This document shows positions 1 through 10,274 of a stretch of DNA of 64,000 bases, piece by piece. The notes under the pieces were generated by a model. It ran no database searches, was not told where the DNA came from, and saw only the letters and a program-made list of their open reading frames with translations. Positions within the stretch are counted from its first letter, which is position 1, and every line of letters starts with the position of its first letter. Made by a program: the position numbers and the translations under genes. This DNA comes from an uncultured Alphaproteobacteria bacterium (GTDB lineage Bacteria; Pseudomonadota; Alphaproteobacteria; Rs-D84). The stretch is from positions 14,209 through 78,208 of the forward strand of contig CAKQSE010000004.1 of assembly GCA_934272785.1 (NCBI GenBank), in the 5' to 3' direction.

Positions 1-236
1 AGTGTGTCTGCCGACAGATTTTTGTTGTGTTCTGCGTTTGCAATTGCGGACATCAAAGTCTTCAAGACTTCGCCAGATACGCGTTTTTTAGAAAATTTCA
101 AGACATCAATTGCGCGATCGACCGGCAAACCGCGGACGGTGTCGCAAACCAGATTCAATTTCTGGTGGCTGACGCGAATCATTTTATTGAACGCGCGAAC
201 CTGATTATCTTTGATTCCATATCTTGTCGTTGTCAT
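1..236 (-). CDS. rplV: 50S ribosomal protein L22 (partial, N-terminal part)
   Basis: Large-subunit protein lining the peptide exit tunnel. Reverse translation from the ATG at 236 reads MTTTRYGIKDNQVRAF and continues with the L22-type stretch VRGLPVDRAIDVLKFSKK. The reading frame is open to the left edge, so about 78 residues are present and the C-terminus lies outside the window. It is the last visible gene of the S10 part of the operon, directly after rpsS. The N-terminus is slightly different from the usual start of the family, but the order and the core motif leave little doubt. Confidence 0.93.
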   Translation of the reverse strand, partial: MTTTRYGIKDNQVRAFNKMIRVSHQKLNLVCDTVRGLPVDRAIDVLKFSKKRVSGEVLKTLMSAIANAEHNKNLSADT

Positions 237-278
237 AACTACTTACCTTATATTCTTGCAGATTCCATATAGAAATCA

Positions 279-560
279 TTATTTCTTGGCAGCGGCCTTT
301 TTATTCGCCGCGTGACCCTTGAACGTACGTGTCGGCGCAAATTCACCCAATTTGTGTCCAATCATATCTTCGACAATCGACACAGGGATAAATTTGTTAC
401 CATTGTGAACTTCAAAAGTCAGCCCAACCATCGGCGGCACAATTGTGCTGCCACGTGACCAAGTTTTAATTGGTTTACGGTCATCTTTTTCATTCGCCAC
501 AGCGGTCTTTTTCAAGACAGATGGGTGAACATACGGACCTTTCCAAACTGAACGAGACAT
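279..560 (-). CDS. rpsS: 30S ribosomal protein S19
   Basis: Small-subunit head protein that contacts S13 and tRNA. The protein starts [15 protein letters not shown] and ends with a lysine/alanine-rich tail; about 93 residues, the family norm. A TTG lies in frame just before the ATG, but a GGAG ribosome-binding site six bases before position 560 selects the ATG. It sits between rplB and rplV as in nearly all bacteria and should be co-transcribed with them. Confidence 0.97.
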   Translation of the reverse strand: MSRSVWKGPYVHPSVLKKTAVANEKDDRKPIKTWSRGSTIVPPMVGLTFEVHNGNKFIPVSIVEDMIGHKLGEFAPTRTFKGHAANKKAAAKK

Positions 561-614
561 CAATTACTCCGTTTTTCTGTATTCCCCTGCACCATATAGA
601 TGCAGGGCTATTTA

Positions 615-1448
615 TTATTTCTTCTTTGCCAAATGTCTGCTGCGGATAATCATCTTTGCAGTACGTTTGTTGCTGCGAGTGCGATATCCCTTGGCTGGAA
701 TACCAGTACGCGACACAGGTTCGTGGCCCTTGGAATGACCATTACCACCACCCATCGGGTGATCGTTCGGGTTCATCGCCATACCGCGGACAGATGGGCG
801 GATACCCAACCAACGTGCGCGACCGGCCTTGCCCAAATTGACATTGCGTTGATCCGGGTTGGAAACGCTGCCAACTGTGGCCATACAATCGGAATGAACC
901 TTGCGCAATTCACCGCTGTTCATTTTAATCTGTGCATAAACGCCGTCCTTACCCATCAACTGAGCATAGCAACCAGCGCTGCGCGCCAATTGACCGCCAG
1001 CACCCGGTTTCAGTTCAACGTTGTGCACAATCGTTCCGATTGGCATATTCTTTAACGGCATCGCATTACCCGGCTTGATATCTTCACGTGTGCCCGAGAT
1101 AACAACATCCCCAGCCTTTAAATCACGTGGTGCCAAAATGTATGAACGCACGCCATCTTTGTATTCAATCAATGCGATAAACGCAGTGCGGTTCGGGTCG
1201 TATTCCAAACGAATAACTGTCGCAGGAACGCCTGTCTTTTTACGATCAAAGTCAATCAAACGATATTTACGTTTGTGACCACCACCCTGGTGCATAACGG
1301 TCACATGACCAAAATTGTTACGACCACCCTTGGATTTTAAGCCGACTGTCAATGCCTTTTCCGGCGCGCCGCGATGCAATTCGCTGCGGTCAACCTGGGT
1401 CAAGCCACGGGTTCCCGGGGTCATCGGCTTGTAATGCTTTAATGCCAT
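615..1448 (-). CDS. rplB: 50S ribosomal protein L2
   Basis: Large-subunit protein needed for subunit association and peptidyl transfer. At 277 residues it has the usual length. Recognisable are the N-terminal [15 protein letters not shown], the central RNA-binding part, and near the C-terminus [17 protein letters not shown], which carries the conserved histidine of the peptidyl-transferase neighbourhood. It follows rplW and precedes rpsS in the S10 order. Confidence 0.98.
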   Translation of the reverse strand: MALKHYKPMTPGTRGLTQVDRSELHRGAPEKALTVGLKSKGGRNNFGHVTVMHQGGGHKRKYRLIDFDRKKTGVPATVIRLEYDPNRTAFIALIEYKDGVRSYILAPRDLKAGDVVISGTREDIKPGNAMPLKNMPIGTIVHNVELKPGAGGQLARSAGCYAQLMGKDGVYAQIKMNSGELRKVHSDCMATVGSVSNPDQRNVNLGKAGRARWLGIRPSVRGMAMNPNDHPMGGGNGHSKGHEPVSRTGIPAKGYRTRSNKRTAKMIIRSRHLAKKK

Positions 1449-1523
1449 TTTTTCTTACCTTATGTTTCCTGTCTGGGCACTAACGTCCAGAGATTCCGGA
1501 TTCTCTGCCCAGACGATTTTTAC

Positions 1524-1850
1524 TTATGCGTTTGCCGCCAAATCCAATTTTGCATCGGCTGGCAAAGACACATATGCCTTCTTTACAGTGCGTTGTGTGC
1601 CGCTGCTGCGACCACGGAAGGATTTAACCTTGCCCTTGGCAACAACAATGTTCACCTTGGTCGGTTTTACATTGTAAATCGCCTGAATTGCACGGGCCAC
1701 ATCTTCTTTTGTGGCGTCCGCTGCAACTTCGAACGCAATACCATTGCTCTCGGACAACTTTGCAGTCTTTTCCGAGATTATCGGACGACGCAGTATATCA
1801 TAAATACCGGCGGTCGCAACGATTTTCTTTTCAACTTTCTTTTCTGCCAT
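1524..1850 (-). CDS. rplW: 50S ribosomal protein L23
   Basis: Exit-tunnel protein that docks trigger factor and SRP. 108 residues with the signature YDILRRPIISEKT after a short lysine-rich N-terminal extension (MAEKKVEKK) that is longer than in E. coli. The end of the protein has the usual basic loop KVKSFRGRSSGTQRTVKKAYV. It lies between rplD and rplB with 17 bases to rplD. Confidence 0.97.
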   Translation of the reverse strand: MAEKKVEKKIVATAGIYDILRRPIISEKTAKLSESNGIAFEVAADATKEDVARAIQAIYNVKPTKVNIVVAKGKVKSFRGRSSGTQRTVKKAYVSLPADAKLDLAANA

Positions 1851-1867
1851 TTTATTGACCTTTTATT

Positions 1868-2488
1868 TTATGCCAATCTTGCTTCTACCGCTTTGACCGC
1901 GTCAGCCGTCAAAACCAATTTTTCATGTTTCAAGATATCCAAAACATTCAAACCAATCGTCGGCAACGCATCAACATTCGCGATGTTAGCCGCAGATTTT
2001 TTGAAGTTTTCGTCCAACTTGTCCGCACCAACGAACAGAACTGAATCCAGACCCAGTTTCTTTAACTGTTTCGCAAATGCGCCAGTCTTTGCCGCTGACA
2101 ACTTTTCAGAATCGATAACGACCAAGCTGCCGTCTTTTGCCTTGGATGACAATGCCATCTTCAGACCCAAGCTGCGGATTTTCTTTGGCAAATCGATAGA
2201 GTGGTCACGGACAACCGGTCCATGAACAACGCCACCGCCACGCATGTGAACATTGTATTTTTCACCCTGGCGTGCATTACCAGTTTTCTTCTGTTTGAAC
2301 GCTTTTTTGCCGCTGCCTTCGACATCAGATACGGTCTTTACCGCATGTGTGCCGGCACGGGCGTTCGCGCGCTGCCAGGTAACAACCCGGTGCAGAATGT
2401 CTGCGCGTGGGTCCAAACCAAAGATGCTGTCGGCCAATTCAACTTTGCCAACCGCTTTGCCATCAAAATTTATAATGTCTATTTGCAT
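1868..2488 (-). CDS. rplD: 50S ribosomal protein L4
   Basis: Large-subunit protein whose loop reaches the exit tunnel. 206 residues. The tunnel loop is visible as KKTGNARQGEKYNVHMRGGG, with the conserved GxxR and VHGP motifs around residues 65-95. In gammaproteobacteria L4 also represses the S10 operon by attenuation; no such leader is evident here, since the operon continues from tuf without a clear break. Confidence 0.97.
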   Translation of the reverse strand: MQIDIINFDGKAVGKVELADSIFGLDPRADILHRVVTWQRANARAGTHAVKTVSDVEGSGKKAFKQKKTGNARQGEKYNVHMRGGGVVHGPVVRDHSIDLPKKIRSLGLKMALSSKAKDGSLVVIDSEKLSAAKTGAFAKQLKKLGLDSVLFVGADKLDENFKKSAANIANVDALPTIGLNVLDILKHEKLVLTADAVKAVEARLA

Positions 2489-2521
2489 TTTAATTCACCT
2501 TACTTTGCTGTTGACCCATTG

Positions 2522-3232
2522 TTATTCTGCAACAGTTTCTGTTTCTGCCGCTGCTTCTGTTACATTTGCAACAGTCGGAACTGGCAAATCTTTCTGTTCT
2601 TTCTTTACCGCATCGGTAATCAGAACGAATGTGCCGTTCGCACCCGGAACCGCGCCTTCGACGAAAATCAGATTTTCAGTCGCGTCTGTTCCGAAAACTT
2701 TCAGATTCTGGACAGTAACTGTTTCATTACCCATCTGACCGGCCATCTTTTTACCTTTCAGAACGCGGCCTGGCCATTCACGCATACCAGTACCACCCAA
2801 TGAACGATGCGCCTTTAAAACACCGTGGGTTGCTTCCTTACCACCAAAATTGTGGCGTTTCATTGCACCCTGAAAGCCTTTACCTTTGCTTGTCGCTTGG
2901 ACATCGACAAATTGACCGGCAACAAAATGAGACGCAGACAAAACTGTCCCCGCTGGGATAACACAGTCATCCGATACGCGGAATTCGACAACCTTGCGAT
3001 ACGGCTTTACCCCTGCCTTTTCTGCTGCAATTGCCTGGGGTTTGGCAACATGCTTTGCCTTGGCTTCGCGCATACCCAAAATATTCGCGACATAGCCGTT
3101 CTTTTCTTGCGTGCGATTTCCAATGACAGCACAATCACCCACAGACAAAACCGTTACTGGGTGGGCTGCGCCGGCATCATCATACAGACGCGTCATTCCT
3201 ATTTTTGTTGTAATCAATCCGCTACGTTTCAT
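2522..3232 (-). CDS. rplC: 50S ribosomal protein L3
   Basis: Early assembly protein near the peptidyl-transferase centre. It starts MKRSGLITTKIGMTRLYDD and contains the conserved loop around GVLKAHRSLGGTGMREWPGRVLKGKKM (residues about 145-175), including the glutamine/arginine region usually modified by PrmB. At 236 residues it is longer than the common 205-215 because of an acidic C-terminal tail (about 25 residues rich in E, A, T and V). The tail looks disordered and lineage-specific. Confidence 0.97.
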   Translation of the reverse strand: MKRSGLITTKIGMTRLYDDAGAAHPVTVLSVGDCAVIGNRTQEKNGYVANILGMREAKAKHVAKPQAIAAEKAGVKPYRKVVEFRVSDDCVIPAGTVLSASHFVAGQFVDVQATSKGKGFQGAMKRHNFGGKEATHGVLKAHRSLGGTGMREWPGRVLKGKKMAGQMGNETVTVQNLKVFGTDATENLIFVEGAVPGANGTFVLITDAVKKEQKDLPVPTVANVTEAAAETETVAE

Positions 3233-3311
3233 TTTTTATGCCTTTTATTCTGTCAGTAGGTCGGCTGCCCTCGTTCAGAATCCGGGGACCGACGCTAACA
3301 ACGTTTCAATT

Positions 3312-3623
3312 TTACAATTTAATTTTTACATCAACACCAGATGCCAAATCCAACTTCATCAAGGCATCAACTGTCTGAGGGGTTGGATTCACAATATCTA
3401 CGACCGCCTTGTGATTGCGGATTTCGAACTGTTCGCGTGATTTTTTATCAACGTGTGGCGAACGGTTGACTGTAAATTTCTGAACCAATGTCGGCAAGCG
3501 AACGGGTCCAACGACATCTGCGCCTGTGCGCTTTGCTGTTTTGACGATTTCATCAACAGATTCCATCAATACGCGATGGTCAAATGCTGTCAATTTGATT
3601 CGAATTTTAGATGCAGGTACCAT
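3312..3623 (-). CDS. rpsJ: 30S ribosomal protein S10
   Basis: Small-subunit head protein, also the NusE antitermination factor. The ATG at 3623 ([19 protein letters not shown]) has an AAGGAA site at good spacing and gives 103 residues, the family length; an upstream in-frame start at 3662 would add 13 unlikely residues. Conserved parts are VGPVRLPT and [20 protein letters not shown]. Gene order tuf-rpsJ-rplC is typical. Confidence 0.97.
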   Translation of the reverse strand: MVPASKIRIKLTAFDHRVLMESVDEIVKTAKRTGADVVGPVRLPTLVQKFTVNRSPHVDKKSREQFEIRNHKAVVDIVNPTPQTVDALMKLDLASGVDVKIKL

Positions 3624-3704
3624 TTGTTCGTTTTCCTTATGTTTAGCCGGGCCGGTAATCACTGGCGTTATTTTATCCAGTTACACCGACCCGCGACCTG
3701 TTAC

Positions 3705-4892
3705 TTATTTAACAATTTTAGATACAACACCAGCGCCAACTGTGCGTCCGCCTTCACGGATAGCAAAGCGACGGCCTTCGCTCATAGCAATAGGTGCAAT
3801 CAATTGCACAGAGATACGAACGTTATCGCCTGGCAGAACCATTTCTTTGTCTGCTGGCAATGTGATTGTACCAGTTACGTCTGTTGTGCTGAAGTAGAAC
3901 TGAGGACGATAGTTGCTGAAGAACGCTGTGTGACGTCCACCTTCTTCTTTCGTCAAGATATAAACTTCGGCTTCAAATTCTGTGTGTGGTGTGATGGAAC
4001 CTGGTTTGCAGATAATCTGGCCACGTTCAACATCTTCCTTCTTGGTTCCACGCAACAGCAAACCAACGTTATCACCGGCTTCACCCTGATCCAACATCTT
4101 GCGGAACATTTCTACGCCAGTAACTGTTGTTTTCTGTGTCGGGCGCAAACCAACGATTTCGCATTCGTCACCAACCTTGACAGTGCCGGATTCGATACGG
4201 CCTGTAACAACGGTACCACGACCTGTGATCGAGAATACGTCTTCGATTGGCATCAAGAACGGCTTATCAACTGGACGTTCTGGCAGTGGGATGTATTCAT
4301 CCAACGCCTTTAACAACGCGTCGATAGATTCTTTGCCCAAACCGTCGTTTTTGCCTTCCAATGCGGAAACAGCAGAACCACGGATGATTGGTGCATTGTC
4401 ACCGTCGAAATCATTTGCGGACAACAGTTCGCGGATTTCCATTTCGACCAATTCCAACAATTCAGGATCGTTCGCCAAATCGCATTTGTTCAAATAAACA
4501 ACGATTTTTGGAATACCAACCTGACGCGCCAACAAGATGTGTTCACGTGTCTGAGGCATTGGACCATCAGTTGCAGCAACAACCAAGATAGCACCGTCCA
4601 TCTGGGCCGCACCGGTAATCATGTTTTTAACATAGTCCGCGTGTCCCGGGCAGTCAACGTGCGCATAGTGGCGATGTTCTGTTTCATATTCAACGTGTGC
4701 AGTATTGATTGTTATACCACGTGCACGTTCTTCTGGTGCGTTATCGATTTTATCAACGCCCTTTTCTTTATCGGCGCCGACACCATAGTAATGAACGATA
4801 GCAGCAGTCAATGTTGTTTTACCGTGGTCAACGTGACCGATAGTACCAACATTCACATGCGGTTTGGTTCTTACGTACTTTTCTTTTGCCAT
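3705..4892 (-). CDS. tuf: Elongation factor Tu
   Basis: GTPase that carries aminoacyl-tRNA to the ribosome. 395 residues, full length. Visible are the P-loop GHVDHGKT (residues about 19-26), the switch [15 protein letters not shown], the guanine-specificity NKCD and the C-terminal domains II and III ending [17 protein letters not shown] strong AAGGAG site precedes the ATG. It follows fusA as in the classical str operon. Confidence 0.99.
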   Translation of the reverse strand: MAKEKYVRTKPHVNVGTIGHVDHGKTTLTAAIVHYYGVGADKEKGVDKIDNAPEERARGITINTAHVEYETEHRHYAHVDCPGHADYVKNMITGAAQMDGAILVVAATDGPMPQTREHILLARQVGIPKIVVYLNKCDLANDPELLELVEMEIRELLSANDFDGDNAPIIRGSAVSALEGKNDGLGKESIDALLKALDEYIPLPERPVDKPFLMPIEDVFSITGRGTVVTGRIESGTVKVGDECEIVGLRPTQKTTVTGVEMFRKMLDQGEAGDNVGLLLRGTKKEDVERGQIICKPGSITPHTEFEAEVYILTKEEGGRHTAFFSNYRPQFYFSTTDVTGTITLPADKEMVLPGDNVRISVQLIAPIAMSEGRRFAIREGGRTVGAGVVSKIVK

Positions 4893-5020
4893 AGTTTTTT
4901 CTCCTTAGGCTTTGGCTTGTTAAAACGATTTCGAAATTTGATTTCCGATTTTTTGGATTTCAAACCCAATAATAAACCAGAAATCAAAAATCACAATCTT
5001 TTTTTTATTATTTTTTTTCT

Positions 5021-7102
5021 TTACTTCGTCAGCTTTTTGATAACCTCATCTGCGACGTTCTGCGGCACTTCGTCATAGTGCGACAATTCCATATACGGAT
5101 TTGCACGCCCCTGGGACAAAGAACGCAAGGTCTTGACATATCCGAACAGATTTGCCAACGGAACATAGGCTGAAATCTGCTGGTTACCAAACTGCGTTTC
5201 AATACCATTGATTTGTCCGCGGCGGCTGTTCAAGTCACCGATAATGTCACCGACGTATTCTTCCGGTGTATTGACCGAAAGCTTCATAATCGGTTCCAGC
5301 AACTTTGGCGATGCTTTTTTCATAGCTTCGCGGAAGCAAGCACGCGCCGCAATTTCAAAGCACAATACATTGGAGTCAACTTCGTGATATTTACCATCAA
5401 CCAATGTAGCCTTGAAATCCACTGTCGGATAGCCAATCAGAACACCTGTCTGTTGGGCTATCTTTAAACCCTTTTCAACACCCGGGATGTATTCTTTTGG
5501 AATCGCACCACCGACAATCTTGTTTTCGAATTCGTATCCTTTGCCCGGTTCCAACGGTTCAAATTCAATTTTAACCTGGGCATACTGACCCGAACCACCA
5601 GACTGTTTCTTGTGGGTGTATTCTTCGGTAACCGGTTTGCGGAATGTTTCACGGTATGCAATACGTGGTTCACCAACGTTCACATCAACCTTAAACTCGC
5701 GCAACAGACGATCAACCAAAATTTCCAAGTGCAATTCACCAACACCGGCCAAAATTGTCTGGCCAGATTCTTCGTCAACCGACACGCGGAACGACGGATC
5801 TTCCTTGGCCAATGCCTGCAAGCCCAGGGACATCTTTTCAATGTCAGCCTTGGTCTTAGGCTCAACCGCGATGCTGATAACCGGTTCTGGAACGTGAATA
5901 TTTTCCAAGATAATCGGATTCGCTTCGTCGCACAGTGTATCACCAGTAATTGTTTCTTTCATACCAACCAATGTGATAATATCACCAGCCGACGCTTCCT
6001 TGATTTCTTCACGCTGGTTCGAATGCATCAACAACATACGACCAACACGTTCACGTTTATCACGGTTAGAATTGTAGATATAAGAGCCCGATGTCAATTT
6101 ACCAGAATAGATACGGATGAACATCAAGTTTCCAACGAACGGGTCATTTGCAACCTTGAACGCCAACGCGGCAAATGGTTCTTTTGGATCTGGGTGACGT
6201 TCGGTGACTGTTTCACGGTCCATCTTGGTTCCCTTGATTGCCGGGACATCCAATGGGCTGGGCAGATAGTCAACGATTGCATCCAACAACGGCTGAACAC
6301 CCTTGTTCTTGAACGCTGTTCCGCACAATACCGGATTAAAGTTCTGGGCGATTGTTCCCTTGCGAATCAACTTTTTGATTGTGGCGACATCTGGTTTGTT
6401 GCCTTCCATATAGGCTTCCATAATATCATCGTCCAGTGTCACAACTTCTTCAATCAATTTGTTGTGCAATTCTTCGGCTTTTTCGCGCAAATCTTCTGGG
6501 ATTTCTTTGATGTGCGGGTCCTTGCCCAAATCATCTTCCCAGACAATAGCACGCATTTCAACGACGTCAACAACGCCACGGAAATCAGATTCTGCGCCGA
6601 TTGGGAAATTGATGACCAACGGATTTGCACCCAAACGTTCACGAATCATATCAACACAGCGGAAAAAGTTTCCACCGATACGATCCATTTTATTGATAAA
6701 GCAAATACGTGGAACATTGTAACGATCCGCCTGACGCCATACAGTTTCTGTCTGGGGCTGAACACCGGACACAGATTCAAACACTGCGACCGCGCCGTCC
6801 AAAACGCGCAGCGAACGTTCCACTTCCATTGTAAAGTCAACGTGTCCCGGGGTATCAATCAAATTGATACGGTGATCACGCCAAAAGCATGTTGTTGCCG
6901 CAGACGTAATCGTGATACCACGTTCTTGTTCCTGTTCCATCCAGTCCATCGTCGCGCCACCATCGTGAACTTCGCCGATTTTATATGTTTTTCCTGTATA
7001 GAAAAGAATACGTTCTGATGTTGTTGTTTTACCCGCGTCAATATGGGCCATAATGCCGATATTGCGGTACATATGTAATGGTGCGGTTTTTCCGACTGAC
7101 AT
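5021..7102 (-). CDS. fusA: Elongation factor G
   Basis: Translocation GTPase of the ribosome. 693 residues with the G domain (P-loop AHIDAGKTT about residues 19-27, [13 protein letters not shown]), followed by domains II to V; the domain IV loop appears as [17 protein letters not shown]. No truncation is seen. It is placed between rpsG and tuf with normal spacing, supporting joint expression from the rpsL promoter. Confidence 0.99.
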   Translation of the reverse strand: MSVGKTAPLHMYRNIGIMAHIDAGKTTTSERILFYTGKTYKIGEVHDGGATMDWMEQEQERGITITSAATTCFWRDHRINLIDTPGHVDFTMEVERSLRVLDGAVAVFESVSGVQPQTETVWRQADRYNVPRICFINKMDRIGGNFFRCVDMIRERLGANPLVINFPIGAESDFRGVVDVVEMRAIVWEDDLGKDPHIKEIPEDLREKAEELHNKLIEEVVTLDDDIMEAYMEGNKPDVATIKKLIRKGTIAQNFNPVLCGTAFKNKGVQPLLDAIVDYLPSPLDVPAIKGTKMDRETVTERHPDPKEPFAALAFKVANDPFVGNLMFIRIYSGKLTSGSYIYNSNRDKRERVGRMLLMHSNQREEIKEASAGDIITLVGMKETITGDTLCDEANPIILENIHVPEPVISIAVEPKTKADIEKMSLGLQALAKEDPSFRVSVDEESGQTILAGVGELHLEILVDRLLREFKVDVNVGEPRIAYRETFRKPVTEEYTHKKQSGGSGQYAQVKIEFEPLEPGKGYEFENKIVGGAIPKEYIPGVEKGLKIAQQTGVLIGYPTVDFKATLVDGKYHEVDSNVLCFEIAARACFREAMKKASPKLLEPIMKLSVNTPEEYVGDIIGDLNSRRGQINGIETQFGNQQISAYVPLANLFGYVKTLRSLSQGRANPYMELSHYDEVPQNVADEVIKKLTK

Positions 7103-7159
7103 AGATTCTTTCCTTGTTTATTTCTTGTTTTAACCCAATTTGTTCTTGTGTTGATACAA

Positions 7160-7633
7160 TTACCAACGGAAGTGCGCAAACGCCTTGTTCGCATCTGCCA
7201 TTTTGTGTGTATCAATCTTTTTCTTGAACGCGCCACCCTGGCCCGACAATGCATCACGCAATTCACCGAACAGGCGATCTTCCATTGCGCGTTCGCCACG
7301 TTTACGTGCGAACATCACCAACCAACGCAACGCCAATGTCTGCTGACGTGCCGGACGAACCTCGACCGGGACCTGGTAAGTTGCACCGCCAACACGACGG
7401 CCTTTAACCTCAACTGATGGTTTCAATGCATCAACCGCTTCCAAAAATGCGGCCAATTCATCGCCGTCTTTTGCAACTTTTTTCAGTTTTTCCAGTGCAC
7501 CATACACGATGTTTTCGGCAACTTCCTTTTTGCCATCCCACATAATTACATTGATACATTTTGCAACAACCAGATTGTTATATTTTGAATCTGGCAGAAT
7601 TTCGCGTTTTGCTGCACTTTTACGTCTTGACAT
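7160..7633 (-). CDS. rpsG: 30S ribosomal protein S7
   Basis: Primary binder of the 16S rRNA 3' domain. 157 residues beginning [19 protein letters not shown] and containing the signature [20 protein letters not shown]. The C-terminus ends in KAFAHFRW, as in most S7 proteins. An AAAGGA site precedes the ATG. It lies between rpsL and fusA. Confidence 0.98.
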   Translation of the reverse strand: MSRRKSAAKREILPDSKYNNLVVAKCINVIMWDGKKEVAENIVYGALEKLKKVAKDGDELAAFLEAVDALKPSVEVKGRRVGGATYQVPVEVRPARQQTLALRWLVMFARKRGERAMEDRLFGELRDALSGQGGAFKKKIDTHKMADANKAFAHFRW

Positions 7634-7715
7634 TTTTGCTTTTCCTTTTATTTCTTCATCTGTTTTTGTTCAGATTACTCACATGACCGCGTCATGTGCA
7701 TGGGTTATCTTATAA

Positions 7716-8087
7716 TTATTTGCCGGCCTTGGCACCATACAGGGAACGGCCCTGCTTTCTGCTGTCAACGCCCTTGGTATCCAAAACACCACGGATAATG
7801 TGATATTTAACACCAGGCAAGTCCTTTACACGACCGCCACGAATCATAACGACGCTGTGTTCCTGCAGGTTGTGACCTTCGCCAGGAATATATGCGGTGA
7901 CTTCGCGACCATTGGCCAGTTTAACACGTGCAACCTTACGCTGCGCCGAGTTAGGTTTCTTTGGTGTGGTTGTGTACACACGTGTGCAAACACCACGCTT
8001 TTGTGGGGCCTCCATCATGTCAGGTGCTGTGGATTTCACAACAACCTTTTTGCGAGGTTTCCGAATCAGTTGATTTACTGTTGGCAT
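7716..8087 (-). CDS. rpsL: 30S ribosomal protein S12
   Basis: Decoding-centre protein. 123 residues starting [16 protein letters not shown], with [18 protein letters not shown] and [26 protein letters not shown]. Lys in the TPKKPNS loop (the position often mutated in streptomycin resistance) is the wild-type residue. First gene of the str operon; about 140 bases separate it from the promoter at 8236-8264. Confidence 0.98.
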   Translation of the reverse strand: MPTVNQLIRKPRKKVVVKSTAPDMMEAPQKRGVCTRVYTTTPKKPNSAQRKVARVKLANGREVTAYIPGEGHNLQEHSVVMIRGGRVKDLPGVKYHIIRGVLDTKGVDSRKQGRSLYGAKAGK

Positions 8088-8235
8088 TCAAAATCTCTTT
8101 GTTTGTTCTTCTTTTTTTGCTTGCACAAAAACTGCCCCACAGATTTATCTCAACGGGATGTCCGCGATTATAAACCTGTCAAACGTGCAGATTTCTGTGT
8201 TTTCCACTTTCCTTGTTTACACGGAAAGCGAACAT

Positions 8236-8264
8236 ACTATAATCACACAGCCCAACATTGTCAA
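8236..8264 (-). promoter_or_regulatory. Promoter of the str/S10 ribosomal operon
   Basis: On the minus strand a perfect -35 TTGACA (8259-8264) is followed by 17 bases and a -10 TATAGT (8236-8241). Transcription would start near 8229, leaving a leader of about 140 bases before rpsL. The near-consensus match fits the high expression expected of this operon. The rest of the gap 8088-8387 holds only this leader and AT-rich sequence with a weak hairpin near 8318-8348. Confidence 0.8.
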
Positions 8265-8387
8265 GGATTTTTATAACACGCGCATTGAAAAACCGCCTGT
8301 TTTTAAGGGTTATTCGCCGCCACACAAATGACAAACAATTTATTTGTGTAAAAACAAAACTGGACAAATAAAAAATACAGAAAACAA

Positions 8388-9149
8388 TCAGAATTTTACA
8401 GAAAAACCGACACCCAATTTCCAATAATTATCATAGTTCATCAAATTGTTATCGGCGTCCCTGGTTTCAAAATGATATTTAACATATGGATTTATTGACG
8501 CGGCGGTGGACAGATTATACACAACCTGGGCACTGATGGCGCGATTGTATATTGTCTTGGGTCGCGAAATTTGCAGAAATGCGTAATCCAATTCCAAAAT
8601 CACAGCAACATCGTCCAAGAAGTAATACATAACCTGGGGCGAAATTTTAATATTCCAGAAATTTCCACCACCGTCCTTGACAAACTGGGGCGACAATTTG
8701 ACCGACCATTGCGCGCGACGCCACCGCACACCATGCAATCGCATATCCAGCGTCACGTTATTTCGCCCATACCGCGCACCATTGTCGGCACGCCGGGTCC
8801 ACGCCGGACCGTATGCCAGGCCGACCTCGAACTTTAATGGCGGGGTTGTCCATATTTTATACAGCACGCCAATTTGCGTATCGGAATAATCGTTGTCCGT
8901 GCTGAATTGCACCGTGAAATTGTCATCAGGACTGTAATCTAATGTCAAACTGGTGTTATGTATGCGACCGGCCGAAAAATCCGTCTGGGAATGTCCATCG
9001 CGCGTGCGCCCCGTGACAAATGCCACGCCAAAATGTGCCGAAAATTCACCGGGGTGCACAATACGACTGACGTCGCCAATGTCGGCGCGCGCCGCGCCCA
9101 CACCGACGCCAATCATTATTATAAAAAGCCAGCGCACCCGGACCATCAT
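8388..9149 (-). CDS. Predicted outer-membrane beta-barrel protein
   Basis: 253 residues with a signal peptide (hydrophobic stretch LFIIMIGVGVGAARA, cleavage likely after ARA near residue 22) and many alternating polar/aromatic strands. It ends VGFSVKF: a terminal phenylalanine is the usual beta-barrel assembly signal. An exact family is not recognised and the function (porin, adhesin or structural) cannot be told. Two ATGs in tandem (9149 and 9146) follow a GGGGGA site. The next gene upstream encodes another barrel and is separated by a terminator. Confidence 0.75.
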   Translation of the reverse strand: MMVRVRWLFIIMIGVGVGAARADIGDVSRIVHPGEFSAHFGVAFVTGRTRDGHSQTDFSAGRIHNTSLTLDYSPDDNFTVQFSTDNDYSDTQIGVLYKIWTTPPLKFEVGLAYGPAWTRRADNGARYGRNNVTLDMRLHGVRWRRAQWSVKLSPQFVKDGGGNFWNIKISPQVMYYFLDDVAVILELDYAFLQISRPKTIYNRAISAQVVYNLSTAASINPYVKYHFETRDADNNLMNYDNYWKLGVGFSVKF

Positions 9150-9198
9150 TTATCCCCCAGGTTACCGTCCGCGCCACAATCGTACAACAGGACGAAAT

Positions 9199-9231
9199 TC
9201 AAAACAAAGGCCCGCGCAATTTGCGCGGGCC
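9199..9231 (-). terminator. Intrinsic terminator of the barrel gene at 9255
   Basis: A GC-rich inverted repeat, GGCCCGCGC with a five-base loop and GCGCGGGCC (9209-9231), is followed on the minus strand by TTTGTTTTG. It lies just after the stop of the upstream barrel gene. Confidence 0.75.
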
Positions 9232-9254
9232 AATGCCTTTCTCTAATTAAATCA

Positions 9255-10019
9255 TTAGAACTGGATACCGAATTTGCCGCCAAAGCCAAAGCCGTCGTCA
9301 AATTCCCAATCGCCAGTTGCATGACGCAATGTTGTGGAAACATATGCACCAACGAATTTGTTCGCGTCGATGTTATAGTTCACACCCAATTTGCCGTCCC
9401 ATGTGCCAGCATTGTCGAATTCATCATCGGTGTATCCGGTGTATTCTGCACCAGCATACAATGCCCAGTCAGGTGTCAAGGACAAGAATCCATCGATACC
9501 CGCCTTTAACTGGTGAACACCTTCGTCGTTCCAGTTGAACGATTCTGTGTTGCCATATGTAAATGCAAAGTGACCAGCAACTGTCCACATATCTGTGACA
9601 TAGCCTGCGCGAACGCCAGCGGTCCATGCATAGTCAGTCATATCTTTGTCCAAGAACGGGCTGTGATCACCCCAAACCGGTGTTACAGTGTATGCACCAT
9701 AAACATCAGCCTTGATATTGCCCATGTCCAATGCGCGATAGCTGGCCCCAACGGTCAAATCGCCCCATGTGCTGTGATCAAACCAATCCTGTTCGGCAAC
9801 GTCTGTCAAAACAGCGACCGACAATTTATCGGTTACGCCATAACCAAATCCCTGGCGCAGTGCCCATGTATCTGTGTGTTCAGAATGAGAAGCCACTTCG
9901 GTCATGCTGTAAAATTTGCCCTGATCTGGACGATACAGCGGATTGTCATTTATCGCTGCAGCGTTCGCAGCAGATACCGCGAAAACAGCCATCAAGGAAG
10001 TTAAAGCTAATTTTTTCAT
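9255..10019 (-). CDS. Predicted outer-membrane beta-barrel protein
   Basis: 254 residues from the ATG at 10019, chosen because an AAAGGA site lies directly upstream; an in-frame start ten codons earlier has none. Signal peptide MKKLALTSLMAVFAVSAANA, then repeated strand-turn units rich in Y, W, D and G, ending GGKFGIQF with terminal phenylalanine. The pattern resembles small opacity or OmpW-like barrels, but no family is certain. On the minus strand a TTGAAA / 18 bases / TAAAAT promoter lies upstream near 10073-10103. Confidence 0.75.
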   Translation of the reverse strand: MKKLALTSLMAVFAVSAANAAAINDNPLYRPDQGKFYSMTEVASHSEHTDTWALRQGFGYGVTDKLSVAVLTDVAEQDWFDHSTWGDLTVGASYRALDMGNIKADVYGAYTVTPVWGDHSPFLDKDMTDYAWTAGVRAGYVTDMWTVAGHFAFTYGNTESFNWNDEGVHQLKAGIDGFLSLTPDWALYAGAEYTGYTDDEFDNAGTWDGKLGVNYNIDANKFVGAYVSTTLRHATGDWEFDDGFGFGGKFGIQF

Positions 10020-10114
10020 AATATATCCTTTCCTTTTGTTAAAGAACACTAGATTGTTTTCTAGCTGTCCCTATTTTACTGTGAAAAGATACCCATTTTC
10101 AACCGCAAAGATTT

Positions 10115-10143
10115 TTGCAAAAGATTCTAAAACATGTTATAAT
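10115..10143 (+). promoter_or_regulatory. Promoter facing a gene-free stretch (small RNA candidate)
   Basis: TTGCAA (10115-10120), a 17-base spacer and a perfect TATAAT (10138-10143) point to the right. Transcription would start near 10150 and meet the hairpin plus T-run at 10190-10211. No open frame follows, so if used it would make a transcript of about 60 bases, antisense to nothing visible. Confidence 0.45.
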
Positions 10144-10182
10144 TCGCGCGTTCGCGATTCGGATTTAATTCCCAAAACATAT

Positions 10183-10211
10183 AAAAAACGCCCTGTTTTC
10201 CGGGCATTTTT
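10183..10211 (-). terminator. Weak intrinsic terminator after mltG
   Basis: A short stem GCCC/GGGC with an eight-base loop is bordered by A-runs on the left and T-runs on the right, so it can act in both directions. It lies after the mltG stop on the minus strand. The stem is only four base pairs, so the call is tentative. Confidence 0.4.
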
Positions 10212-10274
10212 CATTTTCAGACAAATTTCACACAAAATCAAAAAACATTAAACTTTTTAACGATTGCCGTATTT

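Noticed and set aside
5612..7018. 468-codon open frame antisense to fusA
   Set aside because: It is the shadow of a highly expressed gene with biased codons. The protein has no recognisable motif and no ribosome-binding site.
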